Shown in pieces: positions 56,201 to 63,950 of a stretch of 64,000 bases of DNA. This stretch comes from JBMDXB01 sp048594975 (GTDB lineage: Bacteria; Acidobacteriota; Vicinamibacteria; Vicinamibacterales; 2-12-FULL-66-21): contig JBMDXQ010000145.1 in assembly GCA_048594975.1 (NCBI GenBank), positions 1-64,000 of the forward strand. Reading direction: 5' to 3'. The stretch's first letter is position 1; each line of letters starts with the position of its first letter. The notes beneath the pieces were generated by a model. It was not told where the DNA came from. It was given only the letters and a program-made list of their open reading frames with translations, and did no database searches. Position numbers and translations under genes: made by a program.

Positions 56201-56806
56201 TCGATCGGCGCGGTGATGCAGCTGCCGTTCGGTCGCCAGCAGACGTGGGGCCACGACTGGAACGGCGTCGTTGACGCCTTCCTCGGCGGGTGGCAGCTCA
56301 GCTCGACCTACCAGTACCAGTCGGGATCGCCGCTGACGTGGGGCAACGTGTACTACGACTCGGCGTGCGGGGATCCGAAGGATCTCGAGTCGTACATCGG
56401 CAGGAAGGTCTCCGGTGGTACGGCCGGTCTCATCGGCGACGCGCCGGCCTGGGACCTGAGCTGCTTTTACTTCCACGACGCGGCGGTGCAGACCAACGGC
56501 GTGGACGACCCGGCGAAGCAGCGGGCGGATCAGCGGATCTCGATGGGCAACACGTACCGCTATTTCCCGTCGACGCTGCCCGGCGTGCGGACGCACCAGC
56601 TGCATCTGCTCGACTTCGGGCTGACCAAGAACTTCGCGCTGCCACGCGGCATGCGGCTGCAGGTCCGGATGGAGGCCATCAACGGCCTGAACTACACGGT
56701 CCTGTGGAACCCGAATGTCACGCCGAGCAACGCGAACTTCGGCTACATCAATCAGGAACGCAACAACCCGCGCGACCTCCAGCTCGGGCTGCGGTTGACG
56801 TTCTGA
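53204..56806 (+). CDS. Oar-type TonB-dependent receptor (third copy)
   Basis: The 1200-residue receptor has a signal peptide (MCSRKALCAPAVALALVLTL, cleaved near AGAQ), a carboxypeptidase-regulatory-like domain (RGSVTGTVADQSGGVLPGVT), a plug (GAVVNLALKSGTNAFKGEGA near residue 245) and a long barrel ending LQLGLRLTF with the terminal Phe of outer-membrane proteins. ATG 53204 is fixed by AGGAGG seven bases upstream. It is followed by the GntR regulator and the uronate genes, so galacturonate-containing oligosaccharides are its likely ligands. Confidence 0.93.
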   Translation: MCSRKALCAPAVALALVLTLAGVAGAQEFRGSVTGTVADQSGGVLPGVTVTIKNVETGVTQTVVTDMNGLYQVLYLNPGRYEVAAELQGFKKFVRTNTEVGVGDVVRVDVVLEAGGIEEVVSVVAEAPLLNTSSGISGTTVNAKQIGELPLGDGTAYMLSRLAPGVMDSSDLHFARPMDNGNLAGIVANGATGGNQFTIDGAPNMSNARGVGFSPPSGAISEFKVQTNAFDAQTGHTAGAVVNLALKSGTNAFKGEGAIFNRDDSRTNTPLLTERAGGTKPTRNYNRQTATVGGPVIRNRTFFMGSFEHLRDVQPEPSTYTVPTEKMRNGDFTEFSNLVYDPFTVTPSGTRSPFSGNIIPAHRINPVAKAYTAYYPLPNQAGSGNGTVGNYFTNQLRPYDYNAVLGRVDHNLRLNDRLYVSAYWNKRREDRYNWAQDAPNATGDGVINGFAVTQGFDYRTNTGFTTGYTSTLSSTLLLDVKGSWARFGEWRDPAAEFDPASLGFSAVALQAMGGYRYLPMFTFGTFSATNSNSTIASLGAQRSDWGSGFDRPIDTWSVQPTVTKIWGAHTARAGYDFRHQIWNVTSAGYPGGRYQFNGAYTRASNSAAQNDRAQSWAQFLLGLPTAATGAVATPGTQSSQFEIASAGEFSQTLHGLFVQDDWRVNQKLTLNVGLRLEINTGMSEAENRNLAGFDFETPNPIEEAARAAYALNPIPEIPVSDFRVLGGLLFADGPTNKTVTKFLPRAAASYLLSDRTVLRAGAGLFSYDYLFENINQAGFAQATPVLVTTDNGLTFTGANLTNPLPSGQLIQPVGSANGLASQLGQNLGTIYQQDREAPYYTRWEASLQRDFVRGWVLAFTYVGSLGHNLPVAHTINGIPTQYLSTTRSRDAANESFLSTTVRNPLAGLLPGSTINGSTVQRQQLLRPYPHFGGTFAVEEYNGSDSYHGGTVQLQKRFANGNSITSQYTYSRSRDELNFLNPSDGVLEDRVAPNDRPHRFSIGAVMQLPFGRQQTWGHDWNGVVDAFLGGWQLSSTYQYQSGSPLTWGNVYYDSACGDPKDLESYIGRKVSGGTAGLIGDAPAWDLSCFYFHDAAVQTNGVDDPAKQRADQRISMGNTYRYFPSTLPGVRTHQLHLLDFGLTKNFALPRGMRLQVRMEAINGLNYTVLWNPNVTPSNANFGYINQERNNPRDLQLGLRLTF

Positions 56807-56814
56807 CAGGACGG

Positions 56815-56894
56815 ATCACGAGCGACGGGCCACGTGCTGACGTGACGCCCGTCGCCACGTGGCACGCCAGCACGTGACGCCCGCCGCTCGTGAT
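56815..56894. repeat. Nested inverted repeats downstream of the receptor
   Basis: An outer pair ATCACGAGCG (56815-56824) / CGCTCGTGAT (56885-56894) encloses a second pair GCGACGGGC (56822-56830) / GCCCGTCGC (56847-56855) and three CACGTG hexamers (56831, 56856, 56871). The whole can fold into a multi-branched structure. No T-run follows, so simple intrinsic termination is not certain; mRNA 3'-end protection or a protein-binding site are alternatives. Confidence 0.6.
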
Positions 56895-56933
56895 GCGGAA
56901 CGCCCAGCATCTCGGATATAGTTCGGATCATCC

Positions 56934-57701
56934 ATGACTCGCCGCGCGCGTTCGCTCGAGGGCAGTGCGGAGCAGGTGGTGTCGCACGTCCGCAACCTGA
57001 TCGAGAGCGGCCGCCTGCGGCCCGGCGATCGACTGCCGGCCGAGCGCGAGCTGGCGATGCAGATCGGCGTCAGCCGGCCCACCGTTCGCGCGGGGCTGCA
57101 GGCGCTCGCGGCCATCGGCGTGGTCCAGAGCCGTCACGGGTCCGGGACCTACATCCCCGCCGGCCCGCCGGCGCTCGGCACCGACGCCCTGAGCTTTCTC
57201 GCCGCGCTGCACGGGTTTACCCGCGAGGAGATGTACGAGGCGCGGCGCATCCTCGAGGTCGGGGCCAGCGGCCTTGCCGCCGAGCGCGCCACGCCCGAGC
57301 ATCTCGCCACGCTGTCGGAGGAAGTGGCCAACCTGTTCGCGTCGCTTCACCAGCCGCACGCCTTTCTCGTCCACGACATCAACTTCCACCGCGGCGTGGG
57401 CGCCGCCTCAGGCAATCCCATCGTCGCCTCGCTCACCGAGATGGTGTCGGCGCTCTACTACGAACAGCGGCGCGAGACCGCGGAACGCGCGACCGAGGAC
57501 AACCTGCGGGACGCGGCCGAGGCGCACCGCCGCATCTACCAGGCGATCCGGGTACGCGACGCGGAAGGCGCACGACGCGCGATGCACGAGCACCTCAGCG
57601 CGTCGCTCGACTACCAGAAGCACGAACCTGCCGGCGACGGACACGGCGCCGGCCAGGGGCGGCTAGCCGGCGATCTCGGCAAGCATCTGATCCGGGGTTG
57701 A
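56934..57701 (+). CDS. GntR-family regulator, FCD subfamily
   Basis: The 255-residue regulator has a GntR winged helix (QVVSHVRNLIESGRLRPGDR, LPAERELAMQIGVSRPTVRA) and an FCD domain (EARRILEVGASGLAAERA, HDINFHRGVGAASGNP with a metal-binding His, EAHRRIYQAIRVRD). This subgroup includes ExuR/UxuR/KdgR-like regulators that sense hexuronates. The 3' end overlaps the convergent uxaE by 39 bp. It is the natural candidate for control of the uxaE, SDR and uxaA genes and of the receptor at 53204. Confidence 0.92.
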   Translation: MTRRARSLEGSAEQVVSHVRNLIESGRLRPGDRLPAERELAMQIGVSRPTVRAGLQALAAIGVVQSRHGSGTYIPAGPPALGTDALSFLAALHGFTREEMYEARRILEVGASGLAAERATPEHLATLSEEVANLFASLHQPHAFLVHDINFHRGVGAASGNPIVASLTEMVSALYYEQRRETAERATEDNLRDAAEAHRRIYQAIRVRDAEGARRAMHEHLSASLDYQKHEPAGDGHGAGQGRLAGDLGKHLIRG

Positions 57702-59588
57702 GTAGCGCTCCAGCCGCTGGCGCGCCGCCGCGGCGCGCGCCGGCGTCGTCAGGCCGGTGCTTTCCGCCAGGAAGAGGATGTAGCCGGCGACGCGCGTCAT
57801 GAACCGGAGCCGCGCCTCGGGGGTGATGGCGTAGAACCGCGCCCGCTGGGCGTAGCCGGCGGGCGAGTGGTCGCCCAGCGCCGACTTCTCGGGCCTGCCT
57901 CCGGCCGCCAGCACGAACAGGAAGTTGTACTCGAAGAAGAACATGTAATCCGGGCTGGGCGGCAGTGCCTCGAGCGCCGCGCGGCACGCCGCCGGCGAGG
58001 CGAAGAGCCCGTCGCCGGCTGCCAGCCCGGCGTGCGCCAGCGACGCGGTGATGAACGAGCGCGCCATCTCGCGCCCGGTCGGGTCGTTGTCGAACGCGCC
58101 GGTCAGCGCGAGTTCGAGCGTGAAGCGGTACCAGTCGCGCCACAGCGCCGCGTCCCGCTCGTCGCGCGATTGCGAGAGCGCGACGCCCATCTCATAGGTG
58201 TAGCGGCCGCTGGTCTTGATCTCGAGCCGGCCGCCGGTGACCTCGCCCATGACCCGGTAGTTCTCCGCGGACTTCCCCGAGCCGGAATGGAAGCCGATGC
58301 TCGCGTCGAAGGCGCGGCAGACCGCCCACTGCCGTGCGACGAGCGCGCGCAGCGCGTCGTTGTCCGGATAGGGCGTGTTCTTCTGGAAGCCGAACGCCGG
58401 CGCGACGAAATCGATGCGCAGATCGAGCGCGCGGCAGAGTGACAGCATCACCGCGCTGGTCTCGGCGGTCGTCCGGCCGGGCAGCTCGTCGATCGACAGC
58501 TCGCGCAGGTACCGGCGGCCCGCCGCCGTCGTGAAGGCGGCCTCGCGCGCGCCCCGGTACCTGTCGTCGCGACGCTTCATCTTGCACATCGCCGGCCACA
58601 CGGTCGCGAGCAGCCGGACCAGCCCGGTCTCGTCGATCGCGACACCGCTTGCCGCGACCTCGCGGCGCACGCGGTCCACCACCGCGGCGGGCACTGCGGA
58701 GGCGACCCAGGCCGACGGATCGGCCGGCAGGGGGGTCCGCGCCAGCTCCGGGGAGAGATCGAACGTGATGTAGCTGGCGAGCAGGCAGCCGCGCACGAGC
58801 GCCTCCTCGCGCGCGTCGAACTTGCCGCCGATCGGCTGGTGGTCCGCGTTGAAGCTCCAGGGGATCCGGCGGCGGTGGAAGCCGGTCCTGAGCTTCCAGA
58901 GCACGCAGCCGTGACTCATGCCTTCGACGCTCTGCCCCTGGTGCCCCTCGGGCACGCTGCTCCCGATGAAGGGGAACGGCACCGAGTCGAGCTCCCCGGA
59001 GAGCATGGCGTCGACGTCGTAGACCAGCTCGCGCGGGATGCTGTTCTGGTTGGCGGTCATCCCGAGCTCGAGCGCGCTCATCGCCCAGTCGACCGCCGGC
59101 CAGTGCAGCGTCGTGAAGCGCGCGCCGATGCCGAGCGTGCGGCGACCGAGATCGGCGCTGGCCGTCGGGAAGATGGTCGAGTCCGGGTCGTGCTCCTGGA
59201 CGGCGTTCTTCAGGCGCAGCAGGTTTTCCCAGGTCGCCGGGAAGGCCACTTCGTCGGCGCCGAGCACGATCCCATCGTCGAGGACGTCAGCCGCCCGGCG
59301 CGTGTCGATCGCCTTCAGCCGCCACGCGCAGTCGCCCGTCGCGGGATCCTCGACGAGGCTCCAGGTCCCGGCGGCGGTGTGGAACGCGCTCTTCGGCCAT
59401 TCTCCGATCAATGCGCGTGGCGCCCCACCCCCGCGCGCGTCGCGCTCGCTTCGCTCGCCGGCCGCACGACCGCCAGCGGTGAGCCTCGCCGCGAGCGCCG
59501 GCCAGTCGAGGCAGAAGTCGGGGCTCACACACGGGTTGGTGGCGATACGCAGGCCGTGATCGAGGAGGAACCGGTTGATCGGACGCAT
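57663..59588 (-). CDS. uxaE: Tagaturonate/fructuronate epimerase
   Basis: The 641-residue protein matches the UxaE family, which epimerises D-tagaturonate and D-fructuronate and so links galacturonate to the mannonate branch. Motifs: ILGADEVAFPATWENLL-like VLGADEVAFPATWENLLRL, WSFNADHQPIGGKFD, FGFQKNTPYPDNDAL and ASIGFHSGSGKSAENYRVMG. About residues 38-60 (GGRAAGERSERDARGGGAPR) are low-complexity, do not resemble the family, and correspond to a repeat element at 59407-59468. ATG 59588 overlaps the SDR stop by one base (TGATG). Whether the insertion is tolerated is unknown; the frame stays open. Confidence 0.9.
   Translation of the reverse strand: MRPINRFLLDHGLRIATNPCVSPDFCLDWPALAARLTAGGRAAGERSERDARGGGAPRALIGEWPKSAFHTAAGTWSLVEDPATGDCAWRLKAIDTRRAADVLDDGIVLGADEVAFPATWENLLRLKNAVQEHDPDSTIFPTASADLGRRTLGIGARFTTLHWPAVDWAMSALELGMTANQNSIPRELVYDVDAMLSGELDSVPFPFIGSSVPEGHQGQSVEGMSHGCVLWKLRTGFHRRRIPWSFNADHQPIGGKFDAREEALVRGCLLASYITFDLSPELARTPLPADPSAWVASAVPAAVVDRVRREVAASGVAIDETGLVRLLATVWPAMCKMKRRDDRYRGAREAAFTTAAGRRYLRELSIDELPGRTTAETSAVMLSLCRALDLRIDFVAPAFGFQKNTPYPDNDALRALVARQWAVCRAFDASIGFHSGSGKSAENYRVMGEVTGGRLEIKTSGRYTYEMGVALSQSRDERDAALWRDWYRFTLELALTGAFDNDPTGREMARSFITASLAHAGLAAGDGLFASPAACRAALEALPPSPDYMFFFEYNFLFVLAAGGRPEKSALGDHSPAGYAQRARFYAITPEARLRFMTRVAGYILFLAESTGLTTPARAAAARQRLERYSTPDQMLAEIAG
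59407..59468 (-). repeat. CCCCACGCGC repeat fragment inside uxaE
   Basis: This stretch aligns in reverse orientation with copies A-C: it reads TGCGCGTGGCGCCCCACCCC and then CGCTCGCTTCGCTCGCCGG, matching the complement of the repeat core and its GCGAGCG units. It lies wholly inside the coding sequence and is a low-complexity Gly/Arg/Ala-rich peptide when translated. Confidence 0.7.
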
Positions 59589-60376
59589 CAAATGGTCATG
59601 GCGTGGAAGCCGCCGTCGATGATGAGTTCGGTGCCGGTGATGAACGAGCCGGCGGCCTCGCTCGCCAGGAGCAGCGTGGCGCCGATGAGCTCGTGCGCCT
59701 CGCCGAAGCGCTGCATCGGAGTATGCCCCATGATGCTGGCAACGCGATCGGGCACCAGCACCCGGCGGTTCTGTTCCGCGGGGAAGAACCCCGGCACCAG
59801 CACGTTGACGCGCACCCGGTGCCGCCCCCACTCGCGCGCCAGGTTGAGCGACAGGTTGTGCACCGCGCTCTTGGTGGCCGAATAGGTGAACACCCGCGAG
59901 AGCGGCACGACGCCGGACAGGGAGCCGACGTTGATGATGGAGCCGCCGTGGCCGGCCTCCACCAGGTGCTGGCCGAAGACCTGGCAGCCGACGAACACGC
60001 CCTTGACGTTCACGGCGACGATGCGATCGAACTCCTCGTCGGTGATCTCGAAGAACGGCGTGGGCGAGTTGACGCCGGCGCCGTTCACCACGACGTCGAC
60101 GCGGCCGCATCGCTGCAGGACGGCGCCGAGCAGCCCCTCGAGCGCGGGCCGGTTCGTTGCCTCGGCGACGTGGAACCAGGCGCGGCCGCCCGCCGCCTCG
60201 ATCGCGCGGATCCGCGCCGCCGCCCTGTCGGCGTTGCGCCCGACGATGACCACCTCCGCGCCGGCGCCGGCGAGGCCCTCGGCCATCGCGCCGCACAGCT
60301 CCCCGGTGCCGCCGATGACGACGGCGACCTTACCGGCAAGCGAGAAGAGGGCGCGCAGGTAGTCGTCGGTTGTCAT
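59588..60376 (-). CDS. SDR oxidoreductase, probable fructuronate/mannonate reductase
   Basis: This 262-residue classical SDR has KVAVVIGGTGELCGAMAEGL as its cofactor segment, NGAGVNSPTPFFE, the catalytic Ser in VGSLSG, Tyr/Lys in YSATKSA, and IDGGFH near the end. The ELCGAMAEGLA variant is typical of SDR-type D-mannonate oxidoreductases (YjmF/UxuB-like) found beside uronate genes. It is translationally coupled to uxaE, so reduction of fructuronate or tagaturonate is the most likely reaction. Altronate versus mannonate as product cannot be decided, but uxaA nearby favours altronate. Confidence 0.87.
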   Translation of the reverse strand: MTTDDYLRALFSLAGKVAVVIGGTGELCGAMAEGLAGAGAEVVIVGRNADRAAARIRAIEAAGGRAWFHVAEATNRPALEGLLGAVLQRCGRVDVVVNGAGVNSPTPFFEITDEEFDRIVAVNVKGVFVGCQVFGQHLVEAGHGGSIINVGSLSGVVPLSRVFTYSATKSAVHNLSLNLAREWGRHRVRVNVLVPGFFPAEQNRRVLVPDRVASIMGHTPMQRFGEAHELIGATLLLASEAAGSFITGTELIIDGGFHAMTI

Positions 60377-60505
60377 CGGTTGTGCGGTGATCGTATCGCG
60401 GAAGAGGCTGCCGGCAAAACGCCGCGAAGGCCTGCGCCGGCGTAAGATGAGCAGGACGCGCGGCTGCCCGCTCGTCGGGAGCCGCGCTGGGGAGAGCCTC
60501 CGACC

Positions 60506-60781
60506 GTGAAGCCAGTGATCATCATCAGCGGCCGTGACAACGTGGCGACCGCGCTCGAGGCGCTCGAGGCGGGACGCCGCCTGATCCTCGACGGGATCGA
60601 GGTCGCGGTCCGCGAGCCGATTCCCTCCGGCCACAAGGTCGCGCTGCGGCGCATCGCCGCCGGCGACGCGGTCGTGAAGTACGGCAGCCCGATCGGCATC
60701 GCCACCGCGGACATCGAGCCCGGCGCGCACGTGCACGCGCACAACGTGGAGAGCGCACGGGGACGCGGAGATCTTCGATGA
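60506..60781 (+). CDS. uxaA: Altronate dehydratase, small SAF-domain subunit
   Basis: The 91-residue protein corresponds to the N-terminal SAF domain that full-length UxaA (about 500 aa) carries in one chain: ALEALEAGRRLILDGIEVAV, IPSGHKVALRRIAAGDAVVKYG, then GIATADIEPGAHVHAHNVES. The start is GTG 60506. The large subunit follows 76 bp later across a GAATGCC repeat, so altronate dehydratase is split here. It is divergent from the SDR gene. Confidence 0.9.
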   Translation: MKPVIIISGRDNVATALEALEAGRRLILDGIEVAVREPIPSGHKVALRRIAAGDAVVKYGSPIGIATADIEPGAHVHAHNVESARGRGDLR

Positions 60782-60788
60782 CGGTGGC

Positions 60789-60856
60789 GATGCCGAATGC
60801 CGAACGTTCTTCCCGCTCTCGGCATTCAGCATTCAGCATTCGGCATTCAGCACTGA
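60789..60856. repeat. GAATGCC-family repeat between the two uxaA parts
   Basis: TGCCGAATGCCGAA on the left and GGCATTCAGCATTCAGCATT-CGGCATTCAGC on the right form an imperfect hairpin around an ACGTTCTTCCCGCTC loop. The end, GCACTGAC, is a one-base variant of the GCATTGAC terminus. It ends one base before the ATG of the large uxaA subunit, so that gene's ribosome binding site would have to lie within the repeat. Confidence 0.75.
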
Positions 60857-60857
60857 C

Positions 60858-62042
60858 ATGCGTCAGAACACCATGAGCCCCGGTTTCTACGGTTTCAGGC
60901 GTCCGGACGGGCGCGTGGGCACGCGCAACCACGTGCTCGTCGTGCCGACGGTGATCTGCGCGTCGGTCGTGGCCGAGCGCGTCGCCACGGCCGCGCAGCC
61001 GCTCGGCGCGGCGCTGCCGCACCTGGCCGGGTGCGGCCAGCTCGGGCCGGACATGCGGACCACGCACGACACGCTGGCCGCCTACTGCGCGCATCCCAAC
61101 GTCGGCGCGGTAGTGGTGGTGGCGCTGGGGTGCGAGCAGGTGGCGGCGCAGGGGCTTGCCGATCGCGCCCGGCAGCACGGCAAGCCGGCGGCGGTGATCG
61201 CCATCCAGGCGGAAGGGGGGACGGTGCACGCGACGGAACGCGGCGCCGCGCTGGCGCGCGAGTTCGCCGGCCGCCTCGCGCAACAGGAGCGCGAGTGGTG
61301 CGACGTCTCCGAGCTCACGCTGTCGGTCAAGTGCGGCGGCTCCGACTACACCTCCGGCCTCGCCTCCAACCCCGCGCTCGGACGTGTCACCGATCGCCTC
61401 GTCGATCTCGGTGGCGGCGCGGTGCTGGCGGAGGTGGCCGAGATCCTCGGCGCCGAGCACGTGCTGGCCGCGCGCGCGACGCGCGCCGAGACGGCGGCGC
61501 GGCTGATCCAGATCGTCACCAGCGTCGAAGCCGGCGCGCGCGCCCTCGGCCTCGATATCCGCGGCACGCAGCCCTCGCCGGGCAACATGCGTGGGGGCCT
61601 CACCACGATCGAGGAGAAGTCGCTCGGCGCGACCTACAAGGGCGGCGAGCGCGCGCCGCTGGAGGAGGTGGTGGGCTACGCCGAGCCCGTGGCGCGCCGC
61701 GGTCTCACCGTAATGGACACGCCCGGCCTGGACGTCGAGGCGGTGACGGGCATGGTCGCGGGCGGCGCGCAGGTCGTGGCCTTCACGACCGGGCTCGGCA
61801 CCCCGACCGGCAACCCGGTCGCGCCGGTGGTCAAGATCACCGCCAACGCGCTCACCGCGCGCCACATGGCGGATAACATCGACGTGGACGTGAGCGGGAT
61901 CCTCGAGGAGGCGGAGACGCTGGAGGCCGCCGCGGAGCGCTTGTTCGCCGAGATCCTGTCGGTCGCATCAGGGCAGGAGACAGCGTCCGAACGCCTCGGC
62001 CACCGCGAGTTCGCGATTCACCGGCGAAACCCGACGATATAG
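60858..62042 (+). CDS. uxaA: Altronate dehydratase, large catalytic subunit
   Basis: The 394-residue protein dehydrates D-altronate to 2-keto-3-deoxygluconate. It matches the C-terminal domain of UxaA/GarD enzymes: FYGFRRPDGRVGTRNHVLVV, HLAGCGQLGPDM and VVALGCEQVA with Cys residues for the metal centre, SVKCGGSDYTSGLASNP, PSPGNMRGGLTTIEEKSLG and TTGLGTPTGNPVAPV. No Shine-Dalgarno outside the repeat is visible. Together with the small subunit it links uxaE and the SDR to kdgK and eda. Confidence 0.93.
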   Translation: MRQNTMSPGFYGFRRPDGRVGTRNHVLVVPTVICASVVAERVATAAQPLGAALPHLAGCGQLGPDMRTTHDTLAAYCAHPNVGAVVVVALGCEQVAAQGLADRARQHGKPAAVIAIQAEGGTVHATERGAALAREFAGRLAQQEREWCDVSELTLSVKCGGSDYTSGLASNPALGRVTDRLVDLGGGAVLAEVAEILGAEHVLAARATRAETAARLIQIVTSVEAGARALGLDIRGTQPSPGNMRGGLTTIEEKSLGATYKGGERAPLEEVVGYAEPVARRGLTVMDTPGLDVEAVTGMVAGGAQVVAFTTGLGTPTGNPVAPVVKITANALTARHMADNIDVDVSGILEEAETLEAAAERLFAEILSVASGQETASERLGHREFAIHRRNPTI

Positions 62043-62354
62043 CTCTTGGAGGCACGGATGGTTCGCGGCAGGCCCGTCCGCGTTGTTCGGGTGCGCGTGG
62101 GGCCCACATCGTCCTGGGCGCCGGGGCCCCATCCCCGGCGCTGCCGCGTCGCGCGCCGCGGCGGCTGAAGGCTGCCACGCGCACTGAGAGAGGGCGGCTG
62201 GAGGACCAAACTACCCGGGCGCTGAATACACCCGGACGTCCTCCGAGCGGAGCGAGGCGGCACGCGCGAAGCGCGCCCGCGAGCGCGGCCAGCGTGAAAC
62301 GCGTGGGGCTCGGGCCCCACGCGCACTGAGAGAAGACGAGGGAGCCTGAAAGCC
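62043..62354. repeat. Intergenic region with repeat copy C and a second, partial copy
   Basis: Copy C of the CCCCACGCGC element spans about 62231-62334 (CCGAGCGGAGCGAGGCGG... GGGCCCCACGCGCACTGAGAG). A more degenerate stretch at about 62094-62195 has GCGTGGGGCCCA, CCGGGGCCCCATCCCCGG and again CACGCGCACTGAGAG at its end, so it looks like a rearranged copy. No gene is seen in these 312 bp; the FAD oxidoreductase starts 20 bp past copy C. Confidence 0.7.
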
Positions 62355-63950
62355 GTGCAGAGATGCCGAGTCGTCCTGCCCCTGATCATGTTGGCGACAT
62401 GGACGGGCAGCGACGAACCGCTCACGCAACCACCCCCCGCGCGCACCTGGGACCTCGTCGTCTACGGGGGCACCGCGGGCGGCGTGATCACCGCCGTCGC
62501 GGCGGCCCGCGAGGGCCTGCGGGTAGCGCTCCTCGAGCCGCGTGATCACCTGGGCGGCATGGTGTCCGGCGGCCTCGGCTGGACGGACCACGGCCGTCAG
62601 CAGGTCATCGGCGGCTACTCGCGGGAGTTCTTCGAGCGCGTCGGCCGGAAGTACGGCAAGCCGATCGAGTGGCACCTCGAGCCGCACGTGGCCGAGGAGG
62701 TCTTCCGCGAGCTGGTGAAGGAGGCCGGCGTCGAAATCTTCTTCCGGCATCGGCTCCGTGAGCGGGTGGGCGTCGAGAAGAGCGGCGCGCGGGTCACGGC
62801 GATCACGATGGAGAACGGCGCCCGCCTGGGCGCGCGCATCTTCGCCGACGCGAGCTACGAAGGCGACCTCATGGCGCAGGCCGGCGTGTCCTACTCGTGG
62901 GGCCGGGAAGGCGCGCCGGAGTACGGTGAATCGCTGGCCGGCGTTCGCGATCGGACGCCGAAGCACCAGTTCACCGTTCGCGTCCGGCCGTTCGACGACG
63001 CCGGCCGGTTGCTCCCCGAGATCTCGCCGGAGCAAAAGGCGGCGGCCGGCTCGGCCGATCGGAAGGTGCAGGCGTACAACTTCCGCGTCTGCATGACGCG
63101 CGTCACCGCGAACCGCGTTCCCTTCCCGCGACCGGCGGGGTACGTCCCGGCGCGCTACGCGCTGCTCGCGCGAATGCTCGCCGCGATGGACCGGGAGAAG
63201 CAGGCGAAGGGCGAAACGTGGTCCAGCGTGGACGTGATGAAGCCGGACCCGCTCCCGAACGGCAAGACCGACACCAACAACAACGGCGCCTTCTCGACCG
63301 ACTACATCGGCGGCAACTACGGATACGCGGAGGGGAGCTATGCGACGCGCGCCCGGATCTGGCAGGCGCACGTCGACTACGTGCAGGGCTTCCTCTACTT
63401 CCTGCAGCACGACCCGCAGGTGCCACAAGGCCTGCACGACGACGTCGCGTCCTGGGGACTGTGCCGGGACGAGTTCACCGACACCCGCAACTGGCCGCAC
63501 CAGCTGTACGTGCGGGAAGCGCGCCGATTGATCGGCGAGCACGTGATGTCACAGAAGGACATCCAGCTGGAGCTCACGAAGCCGGATGCGATCGGGATGG
63601 GCTCCTACAACAGCGACTCGCACAACGTGCAACGGATCGTGAACGACGAGGGGTTCGTCGAGAACGAGGGAGACATGCAGGTGCCGGTCACGCCCTACCA
63701 GATCCCCTATCGCGTGATGCTGCCGAAGCGGGCCGAGGCGACCAACCTGCTGGTGCCGGTGTGCTTCTCGGCGACGCACGTCGCCTACTCGACGCTGCGG
63801 ATGGAACCGCAGTACATGATCATCGGCCACGCTGCGGGTGTCGCCGCAGCGATCGCCGCCAGGAGGAACACGGCGCTGCAGGATGTGGAGACCGCCGCGC
63901 TGGCCGCGAGGCTGCGCGCGCAGCGGGCGGTGTTCGAGTACAAGCCCTGA
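62355..63950 (+). CDS. FAD-dependent oxidoreductase (FAD_oxidored family), secreted
   Basis: This 531-residue protein has a possible signal peptide (VLPLIMLATWTGS) and then a classical dinucleotide-binding fold: WDLVVYGGTAGGVITAVAAA with the GxGxxG-like motif, LEPRDHLGGMVSGGLGWTD, RIFADASYEGDLMAQAG and the C-terminal EPQYMIIGHAAGVAAAIAA. The family, often annotated as FAD-dependent oxidoreductase or xanthan-lyase-associated, is frequent in polysaccharide clusters of Acidobacteriota, Planctomycetota and Verrucomicrobiota. Substrate unknown. The start is GTG 62355. A mature protein of this size is complete for the family. Confidence 0.85.
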   Translation: MQRCRVVLPLIMLATWTGSDEPLTQPPPARTWDLVVYGGTAGGVITAVAAAREGLRVALLEPRDHLGGMVSGGLGWTDHGRQQVIGGYSREFFERVGRKYGKPIEWHLEPHVAEEVFRELVKEAGVEIFFRHRLRERVGVEKSGARVTAITMENGARLGARIFADASYEGDLMAQAGVSYSWGREGAPEYGESLAGVRDRTPKHQFTVRVRPFDDAGRLLPEISPEQKAAAGSADRKVQAYNFRVCMTRVTANRVPFPRPAGYVPARYALLARMLAAMDREKQAKGETWSSVDVMKPDPLPNGKTDTNNNGAFSTDYIGGNYGYAEGSYATRARIWQAHVDYVQGFLYFLQHDPQVPQGLHDDVASWGLCRDEFTDTRNWPHQLYVREARRLIGEHVMSQKDIQLELTKPDAIGMGSYNSDSHNVQRIVNDEGFVENEGDMQVPVTPYQIPYRVMLPKRAEATNLLVPVCFSATHVAYSTLRMEPQYMIIGHAAGVAAAIAARRNTALQDVETAALAARLRAQRAVFEYKP

